Of a stretch of 64,000 nucleotides of DNA, positions 1 to 10,924 are shown in pieces. Positions within the stretch are counted from its first letter, which is position 1. Every line of letters starts with the position of its first letter. Under the pieces are notes generated by a model. The model was not told the origin of the DNA. It did no database searches and saw only the letters and a program-made list of their open reading frames with translations. The DNA comes from Aphrophora alni. Its lineage: Eukaryota; Arthropoda; Insecta; Hemiptera; Aphrophoridae. Both the position numbers and the translations under genes were made by a program. Where the stretch lies: NCBI GenBank assembly GCA_963513935.1, contig OY740772.1:17082098-17146097 (forward strand), written 5' to 3'.

Positions 1-700
1 TGAAGTTTCTTTTGTAATAATTTGGAATTTTTCACTTCCCCCATAAAAAGGGAAATTTTGGGGTACTCTAAATTGTCATTTAGTAATCCGCATCTTGTGA
101 CATGTAAAATTAAAAATTAATAAAAAAAGACAAAATTAATTGTCCTCACGAAATATTTTTTGGATAACCATAATCAAAATGGCGGCTCAAAATGTATTGG
201 AAATTTTAAAATTATAAAATCTCTAAATATGTGAAATCAGAAAACTAAAGATTTAAAAAAATGTTCACTAGACGAACCATTCGACGTTGAAATGAATTTT
301 ACTTATCACACAAAAGTGTGGTACTTTTGTGCACACTCAAAATTTTTAAAAAGAACTACAACACGTGGCATATTCAATTAAACTGTTTTAAAATCAAAAC
401 TAATATCAATAAAAAATTCACTTTTAACTTTATTAAAAATGTTATTTCAAAATATGGGTAATTTTTGAAAATATTGTATTGTATTTTAACAGTTGGTATT
501 ATAATTAAGTTTGAACACTTAATTTAAATAACCACAACATTCTAACGGTGAACACGAACTATCACTTTCATGTTAACACACTGTATGTACATTTAAATAG
601 AGCCTAAACTTGTGTTAAACGCTTCACAGCTCAAATAGTTTTCGATTAAAATCGACCTTCCAATGACACCGGTTCATTTAGGTTTAACGGGTGAACTGTA
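1..700. other. AT-rich sequence without a recognised gene
   Basis: No coding region, RNA gene or clear repeat boundary is visible. A short 'aaaatggcggc' core near 178 resembles the centre of repeat family M, so part of this stretch may be an old dispersed repeat. Confidence 0.5.
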
Positions 701-704
701 ATAT

Positions 705-1190
705 ATTTACTTGTGATTTTGCACAATGATTTCGGTCATTATTTTTCACATTTCATTAAAATTCGACGAAACTGGTGTAGCCGTTTTTGTGAAAAAAGTT
801 CTGCTCAATTTAATTTTTTACCGATAATTCACGAACTGCCATTTTTTGTTAGGTTCTTAGAAGCTACATTAGAACAATATTTGATGAAAACCGTTATTGC
901 TGATTTTGAGCAAATCGTATTTTTTTTCCTTTATGACAACTAGGCCTACCTTTAAATTTTGATGTCAAAAAAATGAAAAATATTTCACTAGATATTAATA
1001 AAATGCCCACGTACTAAATTTGATTAAAATCAGGTCACACTTTTAGAGCACCGAAAAAACGACAAATTCCAGAAAGACAGAATTTTAAAAAAAAAACTTT
1101 GTTTGGACTCAAGGGACCTCGTAATTGATATATCTGCAGAAAACTTGACATAAATTTATGACTTACAAATACTATATACTACGTTTATGT
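705..1190 (-). repeat. Dispersed repeat D, minus copy
   Basis: The order of landmarks (a 'cacatttcattaaaattcgac' segment, then an 'acgaactgccattttttgtt' segment, then phrases ending near 'gacataaatttatgact') matches the minus-oriented D copies near 36.9 kb, 47.0 kb and 51.6 kb. The short open frame in it has no recognisable protein and is taken as repeat sequence. Confidence 0.5.
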
Positions 1191-2785
1191 AAAAAAGTAA
1201 TAAACTAGCTAGTTGTTTCCAGTTAAGAATTTTAACGGTTGTTCAAATTAATTTATATGTTTATTAACCAAAACACTGCAACATCTACTGTAACACTGTT
1301 GGGTTTGACAACTCAATTATTAAAATCGGCCCTATTGTAAAGAAAAATGAGGTAGTCGTAGGCATTCCAGGAATTAAATATACGATAATTATTTTGGTTA
1401 GATATTGATTAACCATACTACTTGAAATGCATAACAGCTGATACAAATGTCGTAAAATGTATGACGTCACTACTCAGAAATGCACTCGTGGGGCTGGTGA
1501 GTGCCGACAATGAATACCGAAGTTGATTGACGGTTCCCTCGTACTCAACAGACACTCACCAGACTATGGCTCGAGTGACTGGTGACTGCTATACGTAAGA
1601 AATCTACTGCAACCTTTTACCTAGTATTTATAGCTTAATGTGTGCATATTATCAATTATCCTGAGGAAACAATCAACAGAAGTAGGGAGAAAGCTGACAA
1701 GAAGCAATAGGGGTGACATGAAGTTGCGTTACGCAATATTGGGCGGCCATAGGTCGCATACTACCACGCCTACTTCGGACATAAACTTAGGACATATCTA
1801 TGTGCGCAATCTGTTGCATAGAGTTAAGGAATGTAACATATAGCAATAACAACACAAAGAGATTTTAATAGTTCAGTGACTTCAATGCTTGGGTTGTAGC
1901 AGTTCTTCCATCGGCTACGGTGAGTGAAAAGTTAATTTAAAGTTTAAATTAGATGTTCGTTTTGGTTTTCTTCTTTCCGCGTGAAACAACATATTAGGAT
2001 AATTTTTAATTTTATAAATTTTAGTTTTTACGGAATTATTCGAAAAAGATTAAATTACAGGAAAAAAATGTTCAGAAGCAAAATATTTTACTGTTTTCAA
2101 AAAATCACATTTTAATTTGTAGATATTAAAAATGGCGCCCATTTAAAATTCAGATTATCCTGAAAACTATTACTTTACAAAAAATGTACAACGCAAAATA
2201 TTTTTCTTAACAACAACCTCGTTGATCTGTTTATTTTTATTCCAGTTCAAAGGATAACAGTGTTATCAATAAAAAATCAAAAAAAAAAATCTTGGTAATT
2301 GTCTACAATACGCAGAAGTTTACAATACCTGTTATTTGTTATTCTTATTTAAGATATGTTACAGTTGGTAAAAAATAGACATATCTGAAGTCAATTACCT
2401 AGAAATTAAAATGTAGTATTTTCTTAGAATAACTTGGTTATATTTGAATATCAAATAAAAAAATGAAGATATCTTCGTTTTTTTCATTAACAAATTTTGA
2501 TTTGTGTTTTTTTAAATTCATGTTTTTGAGATATCCTTGTTTTAAACATTTTTACCTGTATTTACGTTTAAGTTTTGCACCTTCCACCCATTGTTGGTCC
2601 TATGTAGAGCTAAGTTGGACCTTAGTGTACAATCCAGTTCCATACTATCATACTGGTATAATTTTAAACAAATTTTGTGATTCGGGATATCCTTATTAGC
2701 TTTGACTACTCAGGCTTAATTGTAGGGTATAATACATCTCTTAGATTATAAATTTAGTTTTTGTTTTCAACTGTGCCCGTGATGT
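1191..2785. other. No recognised gene
   Basis: AT-rich, no supported gene. A small imperfect inverted repeat ('ctggtgagtg' near 1494 and 'cactcaccag' near 1553) sits in a slightly GC-richer patch at 1480-1590. The open frame at 2463-2699 has low-complexity AT-driven composition and no family resemblance. Confidence 0.4.
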
Positions 2786-2791
2786 TCTAGT

Positions 2792-2836
2792 TTCACACTT
2801 AATAAAGAGAGTTGATTTAGAATCTCGAAACGTTGC
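2792..2836 (+). other. CTGA/GAAAC-type motif (single copy)
   Basis: The pattern 'cacttaataaagag', then 'gttgattt', then 'ctcgaaacgttgcg' resembles the arms of the foldback elements at 28836-28985 and the motif near 41.38 kb. It looks like a solo or decayed arm of that repeat class. Confidence 0.4.
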
Positions 2837-3193
2837 GTATTCATTAGAGAAACGATGGAAAATGTTCTATTTATTCACATTAATAATATGAAGAATCCAT
2901 CATTTTTAAATACTCGTAACTTTAATATCAGAAATTTTTACTCTAGTCTATTGATATGTGCAAAATATTACTAAATATTTATTAAAATATTGATATTTAA
3001 AAATTTTTTAAATGTGCAAAATATTATTTTGATTATTGGTAAACTGGGAAAAGAATACACAGTAAATGTCTACATTCAATCTGTCAATACTGTGTCCCTT
3101 TCTTAACTTATATATATATATATTTAAATCAAAAACAGAACGACATTATCTTTGTGTATTTCAAGAGCACTATGTATAATGAAAGAGTCTAAA

Positions 3194-3388
<195 letters not shown>

Positions 3389-3799
3389 CCCCCTGTCTAG
3401 TCTACGTCTAAAACTCTGAGTCATCTATTCATAGATTTTATTAACATAACTTCAATACTTGCTAGACTACAACAAGCTCTATCACTAGCGACACCTACAG
3501 GTCTAACCAGTAATTACAGTAATTAATCACAGCCAATCAATGAAATCTGTCAGTTTGCGTAAAACAATTTACTTCTCATAATTGTAACGTCAAACTAATA
3601 TAGTTTCTCTGCAAAATTAAAAATAATTCTGACAACTTTGCTGATTCCTGTCGAACTCCAGAAAAATATTCTATTTAAATTAATTTCCTCGTGGGAAACC
3701 AATCTTCTCCAGTAGTCAGCCTTGACCTGTGACCTTGAAATAAAAAGACACCATAATTTATAAAACATTGTACATGACCATCACCACCCGGTGTTTTTT

Positions 3800-4058
3800 T
3801 TTTGTTGTTGTTTTAATTCGAAAACCTCTTTGTCCTCATCACCTTATAAAATTAAAGGGGAATACTTTAATAGCATCAGTCTAGGAAAAGAACAAGAGTT
3901 GGTCAAGAGAGACCTAATAGGAAAAATAAAAGAGAGCTATCTAATCCAAGACTATATGAAGAAAAGTATAGATACAGTTGGGATCCGTCACGATTGCCTC
4001 ACTATAAGTGAAGAAGTAGTCCTCAGACTACTTACTACTTGGTGGCGCTACAATTCAT
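3800..4058 (+). repeat. Dispersed repeat S, plus copy
   Basis: Shares with about ten other places the phrases 'gaacaagagttggtcaagag', 'gacctaataggaaa', 'gtatagatacagttggg' and 'cactataagtga'. No coding function is apparent. The family is about 250 bp long, found in both orientations, and probably a SINE-like or MITE-like element, although no promoter box or terminal repeat was identified. Confidence 0.65.
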
Positions 4059-4529
4059 ATACACGTAGAGTTACATGTGTAAAAAAAGTCGGTATTACGT
4101 TTTCCCAAACGGGATAACTTATTTTGTACAAATTAGATATGTTGGCATATTTCGGCTATTTCTCGAGGCATGAAGATTTTTCTATTTATTTCGATAAATC
4201 CAAACTTTGGGGATGGGCCATAAACCCGAATTAAGAATTTAAAATTTTTCAAAATACGTTCTTTAAAGATTTCAATTAAATTTTGAAAACATGTCCTCTG
4301 GGACCCAAATAAAACCATTTAGGTGAAAATTCCAGAAAAAAACACAAAATATCGTCCTTTTTATGAGACTATACTTTCATGTTTTAGGTTTTTATATTAC
4401 TTGACGACGAGAGTTGACCCCATACTTTTGAAACGTTGTATATTAGTTTGGCATATTAGTTTGGTCCGATTAAACCATATCAAAATTAAAATATCCATTA
4501 CTAGCAGAGTAACGGGTTGACGTGATTTG

Positions 4530-4738
4530 TATTGAGTGTCTAAGTGAATTTTCAAGGCCAGAGGGGTGGTGCACTGATGGAATTTCTAAATAAAAATAGG
4601 CCTATGTGTTAACCAGAGACCCTAACAATGTCCTTGTACAATTTCAGCTCAATGGGTCTAGTAGTTTTTACGTGATTGAGTAACACACACACACAAACAC
4701 AGATAGACACCTTTAGATTTTTATATAATAATATAGAT
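4530..4738 (+). mobile_element. Non-LTR retrotransposon 3' tail (RTE-like)
   Basis: The sequence 'atttcagctcaatgggtcta', then 'gtagtttttacgtgattgag', then a short (AC)n run and 'gatttttatataataatata' is the form often seen at 3' ends of RTE-type LINEs and their SINE partners. Only the tail is present; no reverse-transcriptase reading frame is adjacent. The assignment rests on remembered resemblance and is moderate. Confidence 0.5.
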
Positions 4739-5269
4739 TATTCAATAACTTTTAAGAAGAAAAACAGCTGTTGTTAATGTTGTCCTTGAAAACTAGAAAC
4801 GTCAAAATGGCTGACGACGTGTTAACAGCTGATATAACCTAAAAAACGACCGTGTAATAATCAGTAATTTGGCTACTGTTTTAATGAATAAATTATGTTT
4901 GGCAATATTTGTTCTCCAGAAAACTCTAGGTTACGATTTCAAAAGTGATTACAACATTTTAATTACGAAATCAATAATGGATTACGTGAACTTCTGCAAG
5001 CTACTGAGAAGAATTTTGGTAGGTTAATTGTCTGTGTGATCACGTGTGAACCCAGAGAGTTTTGATGTTTGGAAAGTCTATCTGTGCAAGTAGGCCTACT
5101 CGGTATGAATACTGTAACTTTCTGAAATCAAAAGGCAAAAACTTTTTAAATATTTTTACGTTCTTAAATTGTTTAAAGAAAGTTAAATGATGGATTACAA
5201 AACCGATATATATATATAAGTACAAAATGTCGTTTTGGTATTGATATCTGTCTGTCGTATATGCACTGG

Positions 5270-5680
5270 CCTACAAAAGCGTGAACCGATTTTAATAAAA
5301 TTTGGATTGTAGGCATATTTAGGCAATAAATAGATTTTTTTTTAAAAACACAATTTCGATTTTCTCAAAATCGGTCCTAATGATTTGGATCAAATTTTGC
5401 TCAAGTGTAACCCCTAAGGAATCAAACAAAATGTATTGATCTCTATCTCTTTAAAAATGCCTGTTTGTGACTTATTGGTGAAAACCAAAAATCAGCTCAT
5501 ATCATAAAATTTTTCAAATCGATTCTACAAATTTTAATGAATTGTGAAAATGAATGACTCAAATCTGTGCCCAAAATTAGAAATAAAAAGAATATTACTG
5601 TACAGTAGTAACTGGCACAAAAAATAAGGTTAAATGCCGTCATTAGAGGTCGATTTACGCTAAGAATGCATTTATGGGAA
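5270..5680 (+). repeat. Dispersed repeat D, plus copy
   Basis: Contains the D landmarks in order: 'aaccgattttaataaaattt', 'tctcaaaatcggtcctaatg', 'ttttgctcaagtgtaac', 'caaaatgtattg' and 'aaaaatgcctgtttgtgac'. The terminal 'gagaaagtttgtgcaat' end is missing, so the copy is incomplete. Confidence 0.55.
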
Positions 5681-5689
5681 AAGTACACC

Positions 5690-6010
5690 AAGATTATGAC
5701 CTACTAAAATATACAATGTGTTTTTCAGAAATTCAGAAACTTATTCCTCACATCAAAACCGATGAAAAAGTTTACATAAACATACTTCCTAAAATGCTTA
5801 GGTTTCTATGTAGCCACCATTTTGTGTTTTTAACAAAAATAAATCATATCTTTTTAAAGGTAAATGATATGGAGTTGAGATTTTGCATGCTACTTAGTGT
5901 TATAAAGTCCCAATTAGAGAAAAATAATCAACAGATTCCCTTTCATTATTTAAAAATGGCGGCTGTTTAAACTTTTTAACTTCGAATAAGAATATTTTGA
6001 AATTCGTTAA
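5690..6010 (+). repeat. Dispersed repeat V, internal part
   Basis: Matches the V copy at 26272-26560 segment by segment ('attcctcacatcaaaacc', 'ccaccattttgt', 'aatgatatggagttgagatt', 'aacagattccctttcatta', 'aaaatggcggctgttt'). The open frame across it is only a by-product of AT-rich sequence. Confidence 0.55.
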
Positions 6011-6149
6011 ATTTATAAAATATTTACAAGAGACAAATTACAAGGAAAATATTTCCCTTTTGTAACTAGAAACAAAACTTTTTTATTCTTTCCCTATTTT
6101 AATGCCCCCATTGGATGTTGTGGGCTGAGTAAGTACCATGATGGTGTTA

Positions 6150-6380
6150 ACAGCTTGTTTTATAGTGAGCAAAGCAAGCTGATCACTATATTGAGTAGGG
6201 TGGTAATCCTGAAGGACCGTAGAAATTTGGATTATATCCTTCATCTTTCATTTACTATAAGGTCTCTTTTGACTAACTCTTATTCTCTTCCGATCCTGAC
6301 ACTATTAGACGCTATTCAAACACTACAGTTCTTTATTTTTTTCCTTTTTTTTTTTTTTATAAAGCGATGATTTACAATAA
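6150..6380 (-). repeat. Dispersed repeat S, minus copy
   Basis: Carries 'ccttcatctttcatttacta', 'aaggtctcttttgac', 'cttattctcttccgatcc' and a terminal T-rich run followed by 'aaagcgatga', which is the minus-strand form of S. Confidence 0.55.
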
Positions 6381-7025
6381 ATGTTTAGCCTTTAAACAAA
6401 ATAAATTGATGAAAAGTTAGTGCAGTGATCCTATTTTTTTATTATGTTTAATAATAATAAAACTCTTATTTTATTTACACACTCAGTGCATTTTGTACAG
6501 TGTCAACTAAACTTGAAACGGAGTATAGAAGAATTCATTTTTACATTTTCCCGTGTTCTCTACCTACCCACTGACTGGCGGCTATTAAAAGCATTTTAAT
6601 ATACCTGTAATGTTTCACTGTAATTAACAAGTTAAAAAAAACTAAGACAGGAGACCCGTAAATGTGTTCCACCGATTTTAAAAAGGTAAAAGACTCTTTT
6701 GTTCAGGCAGGTTGACGTAGAAACAAAAGGAGCTCTTAAGATGTCAGTTGAAAGCAGGTAGAAAAGTTGATTTTCAAACCAATAAGCGAGCAAGTTGTTC
6801 CGCAGCGAGTAGGCTAACCAAAGTTTATCAGATTTCCTGCTTGTCTGACTTGTGTATTATTTTTGCAACTTTGAAGTTAACTGTTCTTAGAAAGAACAAG
6901 GTTGTAGTAAAAAACAAAAATAAGTGTAGCTTCTAAGGATCTAAACAAAACACGTTAGTCGCCATCCTCCAAAAATGCTGGATCCTGAGTTATTTATATA
7001 TAAAACAAAAATCAATCATTGGCGA
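6381..7025. other. No recognised gene
   Basis: AT-rich sequence with no supported gene. The short open frame at 6748-6936 has no recognisable domain. Confidence 0.4.
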
Positions 7026-7029
7026 TTTA

Positions 7030-7360
7030 TAAAAGCGAAATTTCTCAACATTGCCTCTACCGATTTCGCTAAAATTTTAGTGAAATGGTAACAATAATTT
7101 GTAAAATCGCAAGTAAAATTGTATTGTAGTTCAGGAATGAATAGAAAAATCAAAAATGAACTTTAATCGGCGCCATTAAAGCTCGATTTTTTATGAATTA
7201 CGATTTACGTTGAGGTCGTGTTTATGGTTCAAGCGAATAAAAGTTTAGGTCTTTATTTAAATCTTATATTTAATACAGCAGATCCTAAATATAATCTCTG
7301 AAAAACTCCTCCACTCCCACCTCAATCTACAAAATTGGGGATGGTCTTTTCTTTTTCTTT
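7030..7360 (+). repeat. Dispersed repeat D, plus fragment
   Basis: Starts with 'tctaccgatttcgctaaaat' and continues through 'gcgccattaaagctcgattt' and 'aatttacgttgagg'-like landmarks in the same order as the D copies at 9.6-10.3 kb and 50.4-50.8 kb. Confidence 0.45.
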
Positions 7361-7674
7361 TCTTAAAAACGAAAAGGTAAATAATAATAATTGAAAATCA
7401 ATGTCGAGTTTTTAGACGTAGTTGATATAATGCAAATATTCTTTTCAACCGTTTTATTCAATAATAAAAACATAATATCCAAGTTACAAACTAAACAGCT
7501 GTTTAGTAAAATCACATGTTTATTAAGTTGTTATCCATAAGTGCAATCTCATAAGACTGTTGCCGTACAGGAAATGTATACATCTGTAATATGTTATATT
7601 ACATACCCAGCATAAGAACTTTGGTAATCATAAAAACTGTAGACCTTCAAGTTGACTGATTCCACGTTACATAG

Positions 7675-7810
7675 TCTCCGTCCGTCGTCGTTGTCGTCTG
7701 TACGTAATAAATAATAATATAGGAAGTTGAAATTTCGTATAGGGGACTATAGTGAGCTGCTATTGAATTTAAAAAATTGAAAAATCTGGGCGGGTGCTTA
7801 TATAAAAGTG
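7675..7810 (+). repeat. Dispersed repeat M, partial
   Basis: The phrases 'ccgtccgtcgtcgttg', 'aggaagttgaaatttcgtat', 'ggggactatagtg' and 'tattgaatttaaaaaa' correspond to the M copies at 32.5 kb, 48.7 kb and 57.0 kb. It ends before the 'atggcggccatttt' core. Confidence 0.5.
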
Positions 7811-7989
7811 AAAACTTGATTTATCAATGTGTAAATGTAAATAAATAATAGTAATATTTAAATAAAGAATGGGGGGGGGATAACGGGGAAAACTGCGCAC
7901 GAAATTTTAAAAAAAAACTTGTTTTTATATACACAAATCATAACAAATATTTGAATAAACCAAATTAATAATAGAACAATGTGCAATTA

Positions 7990-8360
7990 TATTAAATGTT
8001 GAACTTGACTTATGAGAAAAATGATACAGTATAACAAACACACAGAACACAATTCTTACAAAAAATACGCCTAAGTATCAGACACGTTTCAACGACATGG
8101 TCGTCCTCTTCAGTGATACACGAGCTACAGCAATAGTTATAGTTTGATTGATGTAGCTCGTGTATAAATATACACGTTGTCGTATATATTGACGAGCTAC
8201 ACCAATCAAACTATAACTATAACTCACTATAACTAACAGTTATAGTTTGATTGGTGTAGCTCGTGTATCACTGAAGAGGACGACCTTGTCGTTGAAACGC
8301 GTCTGATACTTAGGCGTATTTTTTGTGAGAATTGTGTTCTGTGTGTTTGTTATACTGTAA
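7990..8360 (+). mobile_element. Foldback element F1, copy 1
   Basis: A non-coding 371-bp element whose left arm (8025-8135) and right arm (8255-8359) are near-perfect inverted repeats, ending in 'tacagtataacaaac' and its complement. A 35-bp unpaired left leader ('tattaaatgttgaac' onward) lies outside the left arm and is shared with copy 2 at 31238-31613. It is flanked by 10-bp direct repeats, 'tgtgcaatta' at 7980-7989 and 'tgtacaatta' at 8361-8370 (one mismatch), taken as a target-site duplication. Each arm holds a 28-base CTGAAGA, stem, GAAAC motif (8086-8113 minus, 8271-8298 plus). No transposase is encoded, so it is presumably non-autonomous. Confidence 0.85.
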
Positions 8361-8413
8361 TGTACAATTACATTGTATGATGGTTCTGATATCGTCCATC
8401 AATTTCTATTCCC

Positions 8414-8427
8414 GTTACCATGGCAAC
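8414..8427 (+). promoter_or_regulatory. X-box-like motif (RFX-type palindrome)
   Basis: GTTACCATGGCAAC fits the RFX-factor X-box pattern (GTNRCC, 0-3 bases, RGYAAC) with a 2-base spacer. No gene is visible next to it. Related copies at 15584 and 17266 lie in a repeat, so function is doubtful. Confidence 0.4.
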
Positions 8428-8984
8428 GCACAGATTGTTCCACATAGATAATGACCAGACAAATCGTATTAACATACAGAATGACGTAAATGTTGTGAGT
8501 ATGAAAGTACTCCAGAAGCAAACTGATTGCGTAACTTACAGAGCGGAAGAAACGAAATATCTTAAACCGTATAATTTGTTATAAATTAATTACATCCAGC
8601 CAGGAAGGCTGGGAACTGTTCTCACATGCACGTCGAGATAACAGAAATATACTGTGCGAGTCTTTCCACAGTGTACAGGAGTGTTTTGCAAGTCTGATAA
8701 GTTTTACACCTTGGCAAGACTGTGTAAATATCTGATAAAATAATAATGGCGGTTGTTTTAAGTAGGAACGTTATGGAGGGTATAAAACTTTATAGGTGGA
8801 ATTGTTCAGGCTAGTTTGTGAGTGAACATGGAATTTGCTCATAGAAGTAGTGGTTTTATTTGCCGTATACGTGATGTAAGGAAACTTATGTGATGGACCA
8901 AATAAATACGTCAAGTCTGTGCTAGGCTTTGCAGGCATACAGGTACATTTATTTTCATAAAATCGAAATCTTTTAAACGGCAGT

Positions 8985-9600
8985 TTAAATTGTCTAGACA
9001 GACGCGTGAAATTATAAGGGTCCTTGGTTTTACTGTCAGATTCGAATAAAAAGAAATCAATGAAAATGCAATCCATCTTTTAATAACCATTGTCTCGTAT
9101 CTACAAAACTGTTTTTAAAGCTTGTACGCTACGCATTTCTCATTGTGTGGTTAAATTAAGTTGTATTCGTCATACAAAAAACTATTATATATGAATTCGC
9201 TTTGCAAAATTTCAAATCCAAATAATGTTTCAGATTTGAAGGTAAAATATCTAACATTTTAAATTTGACCTAGCGCCAATATATTAATTTTTACACGTCA
9301 AATAAACACAGATATTCATAATCAGAATAACTTCTAATTTTATTTGATACTCCACACATAATATCACAAAAAAAAAAAATTCAACTCCCCTTAACCAACC
9401 TAAGGTTATTTTTTTTGTTATCGCTATATTTTTCCTATATGTGAGACAATACAAAGAATATAAATGTAAAATTTTAAATATATAGGATTTATGGTTTTGT
9501 CTGTGTAGACTGGTTGCGACTTACAAACAGACAGATGGACAGACACGCGTGAGGAATTATAAGGGTCCTTGATTTTATCTACAGATTGTAAAAAACAATG
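8985..9600 (+). repeat. W repeat, about 547-bp unit, tandem remnant
   Basis: The phrase 'cgtgaaattataagggtcc' near 9004 recurs near 9549 as 'cgtgaggaattataagggtc', giving a period of about 547 bp and slightly more than one unit. Other landmarks ('gctacgcatttctcattgtg', 'tagcgccaatatattaattt', 'cagaataacttctaatttta') recur at 35095-36000. No protein is recognised; the short minus-strand open frame here belongs to the repeat. Confidence 0.7.
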
Positions 9601-10285
9601 TTTAGTATTTTGCAGATATATCAGTTTTTATGAGATTTGATTTCAGAAAAGTGTATTTGGAACAATTACTCTCCGTCGGCTGCCGTATGTGCAGTTCTTA
9701 TACTGCCCAAAATACGTGATATTCAAATTTGGTATGTAGGCATATTTTGGTCATATCTGGAAGGAGGGCCCTATTTTTCCAATAACTCAAATTTTTGGGC
9801 GTATCTCAGGACTTTTTTTATAACTCAAAATTTGGGGATAACTGCCAAAATACAAAAATATATTTTGATCAATTTTCCTCAAGTGGACCCTAACATGTTA
9901 TAAAATACGTCATTTTTCAAAATCAGCTCAACCGATTTCGATTAAATCTGAACGAAATATGAAGATTAATTAATTACTACCTGTGTGAAAATATCCAGGT
10001 AAAAAAATATTACGCTTTAGGAAGAAAGGGAAAAACAAAAAGGAACTTTGTCCGTTGTCATTAAAGAATTAATTTTAAATATTATCTACGCTAAGAACGT
10101 CTTCGAGCACTAGCGAAACAAGTCTAGGTCGTTATTTAACTATATTAATATAATTCAAAAGCGACGTTCGTAGTTCATTTTTACTTTTTGTTAGAAAATT
10201 ACTGATTTTTTGTGACGATTAATTTTGGTTCGTTTTTATTTTGTTTTGAAGATGGATTTGTAAGAAAGTTTATGCAATGTTTTCT
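9600..10285 (+). repeat. Dispersed repeat D, long plus copy
   Basis: One of the fuller D copies: 'gatattcaaatttggtatgt', 'ttcctcaagtggaccctaac', 'ctcaaccgatttcgattaaa', 'tgaagattaat' and the terminal 'aagaaagtttatgcaatg' at 10263-10280. The 88-codon open frame starting at 9637 is within the repeat and has no recognisable domain. Confidence 0.6.
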
Positions 10286-10414
10286 CACTATAAATTATGT
10301 TTTGTAGGTTTTTAGTTTATTTAAAGCATAGTAATTATAATTTGGGTGTTTCTGTGGAATTTAATTCTAACACACCCCGTCATTTCCACTGATGCCGTCA
10401 ATTACTCACGCAGC

Positions 10415-10600
10415 GCTTGGATATTCCGGGGTCCCTAGGTGGATTAAGACATTTTTAATGTATTCTTGGATAAATCCATGTCTTTCATCATTCCTATCAT
10501 GCATCTCTTGATCAAAGCTTGTTATTTTCTGACCCTTACGCTATTAATGTATTAGTATCGGAGGTTTTCTCTTTTAAACGACCAAACAGAAATATTCTCT
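10415..10600 (-). repeat. Dispersed repeat S, decayed minus copy
   Basis: Shows 'ccatgtctttcatcattcct', 'catctcttgatcaaag', 'cttgttattttctgaccc' and 'ttacgctattaat', diverged from the S consensus. Confidence 0.45.
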
Positions 10601-10924
10601 GATAACCTAGAAGTTAATTTAAAGTTTGCTTTCCATCGCCCGCACCACAAGTTTTGGAAAAACTAAGTTGTCCAGAAAAACCGACTTCGCGTAGTATTCG
10701 AATTTACCTATTTTGCACTTTACCACATTCTAGGTTAGTTTAAAGAATGTAGGTTTTGATTTTTTACCGCTTTACTACAGGTTTGAGACGACTATAATAT
10801 TAAAGTGTCGTCATAGTCGTTTCCAGTTAAGAATTTTAACTGTTTAGAAAACTATAATCTTAAAGTTTTTATAAAGCCTCAATTTTTATGAGATAAAAAG
10901 TTCAGCCCCTTATTGTCACATATA

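Noticed and set aside
4674..4712. Independent (AC)n microsatellite
   Set aside because: The short AC run is part of a LINE-type 3' tail together with the flanking conserved phrases.
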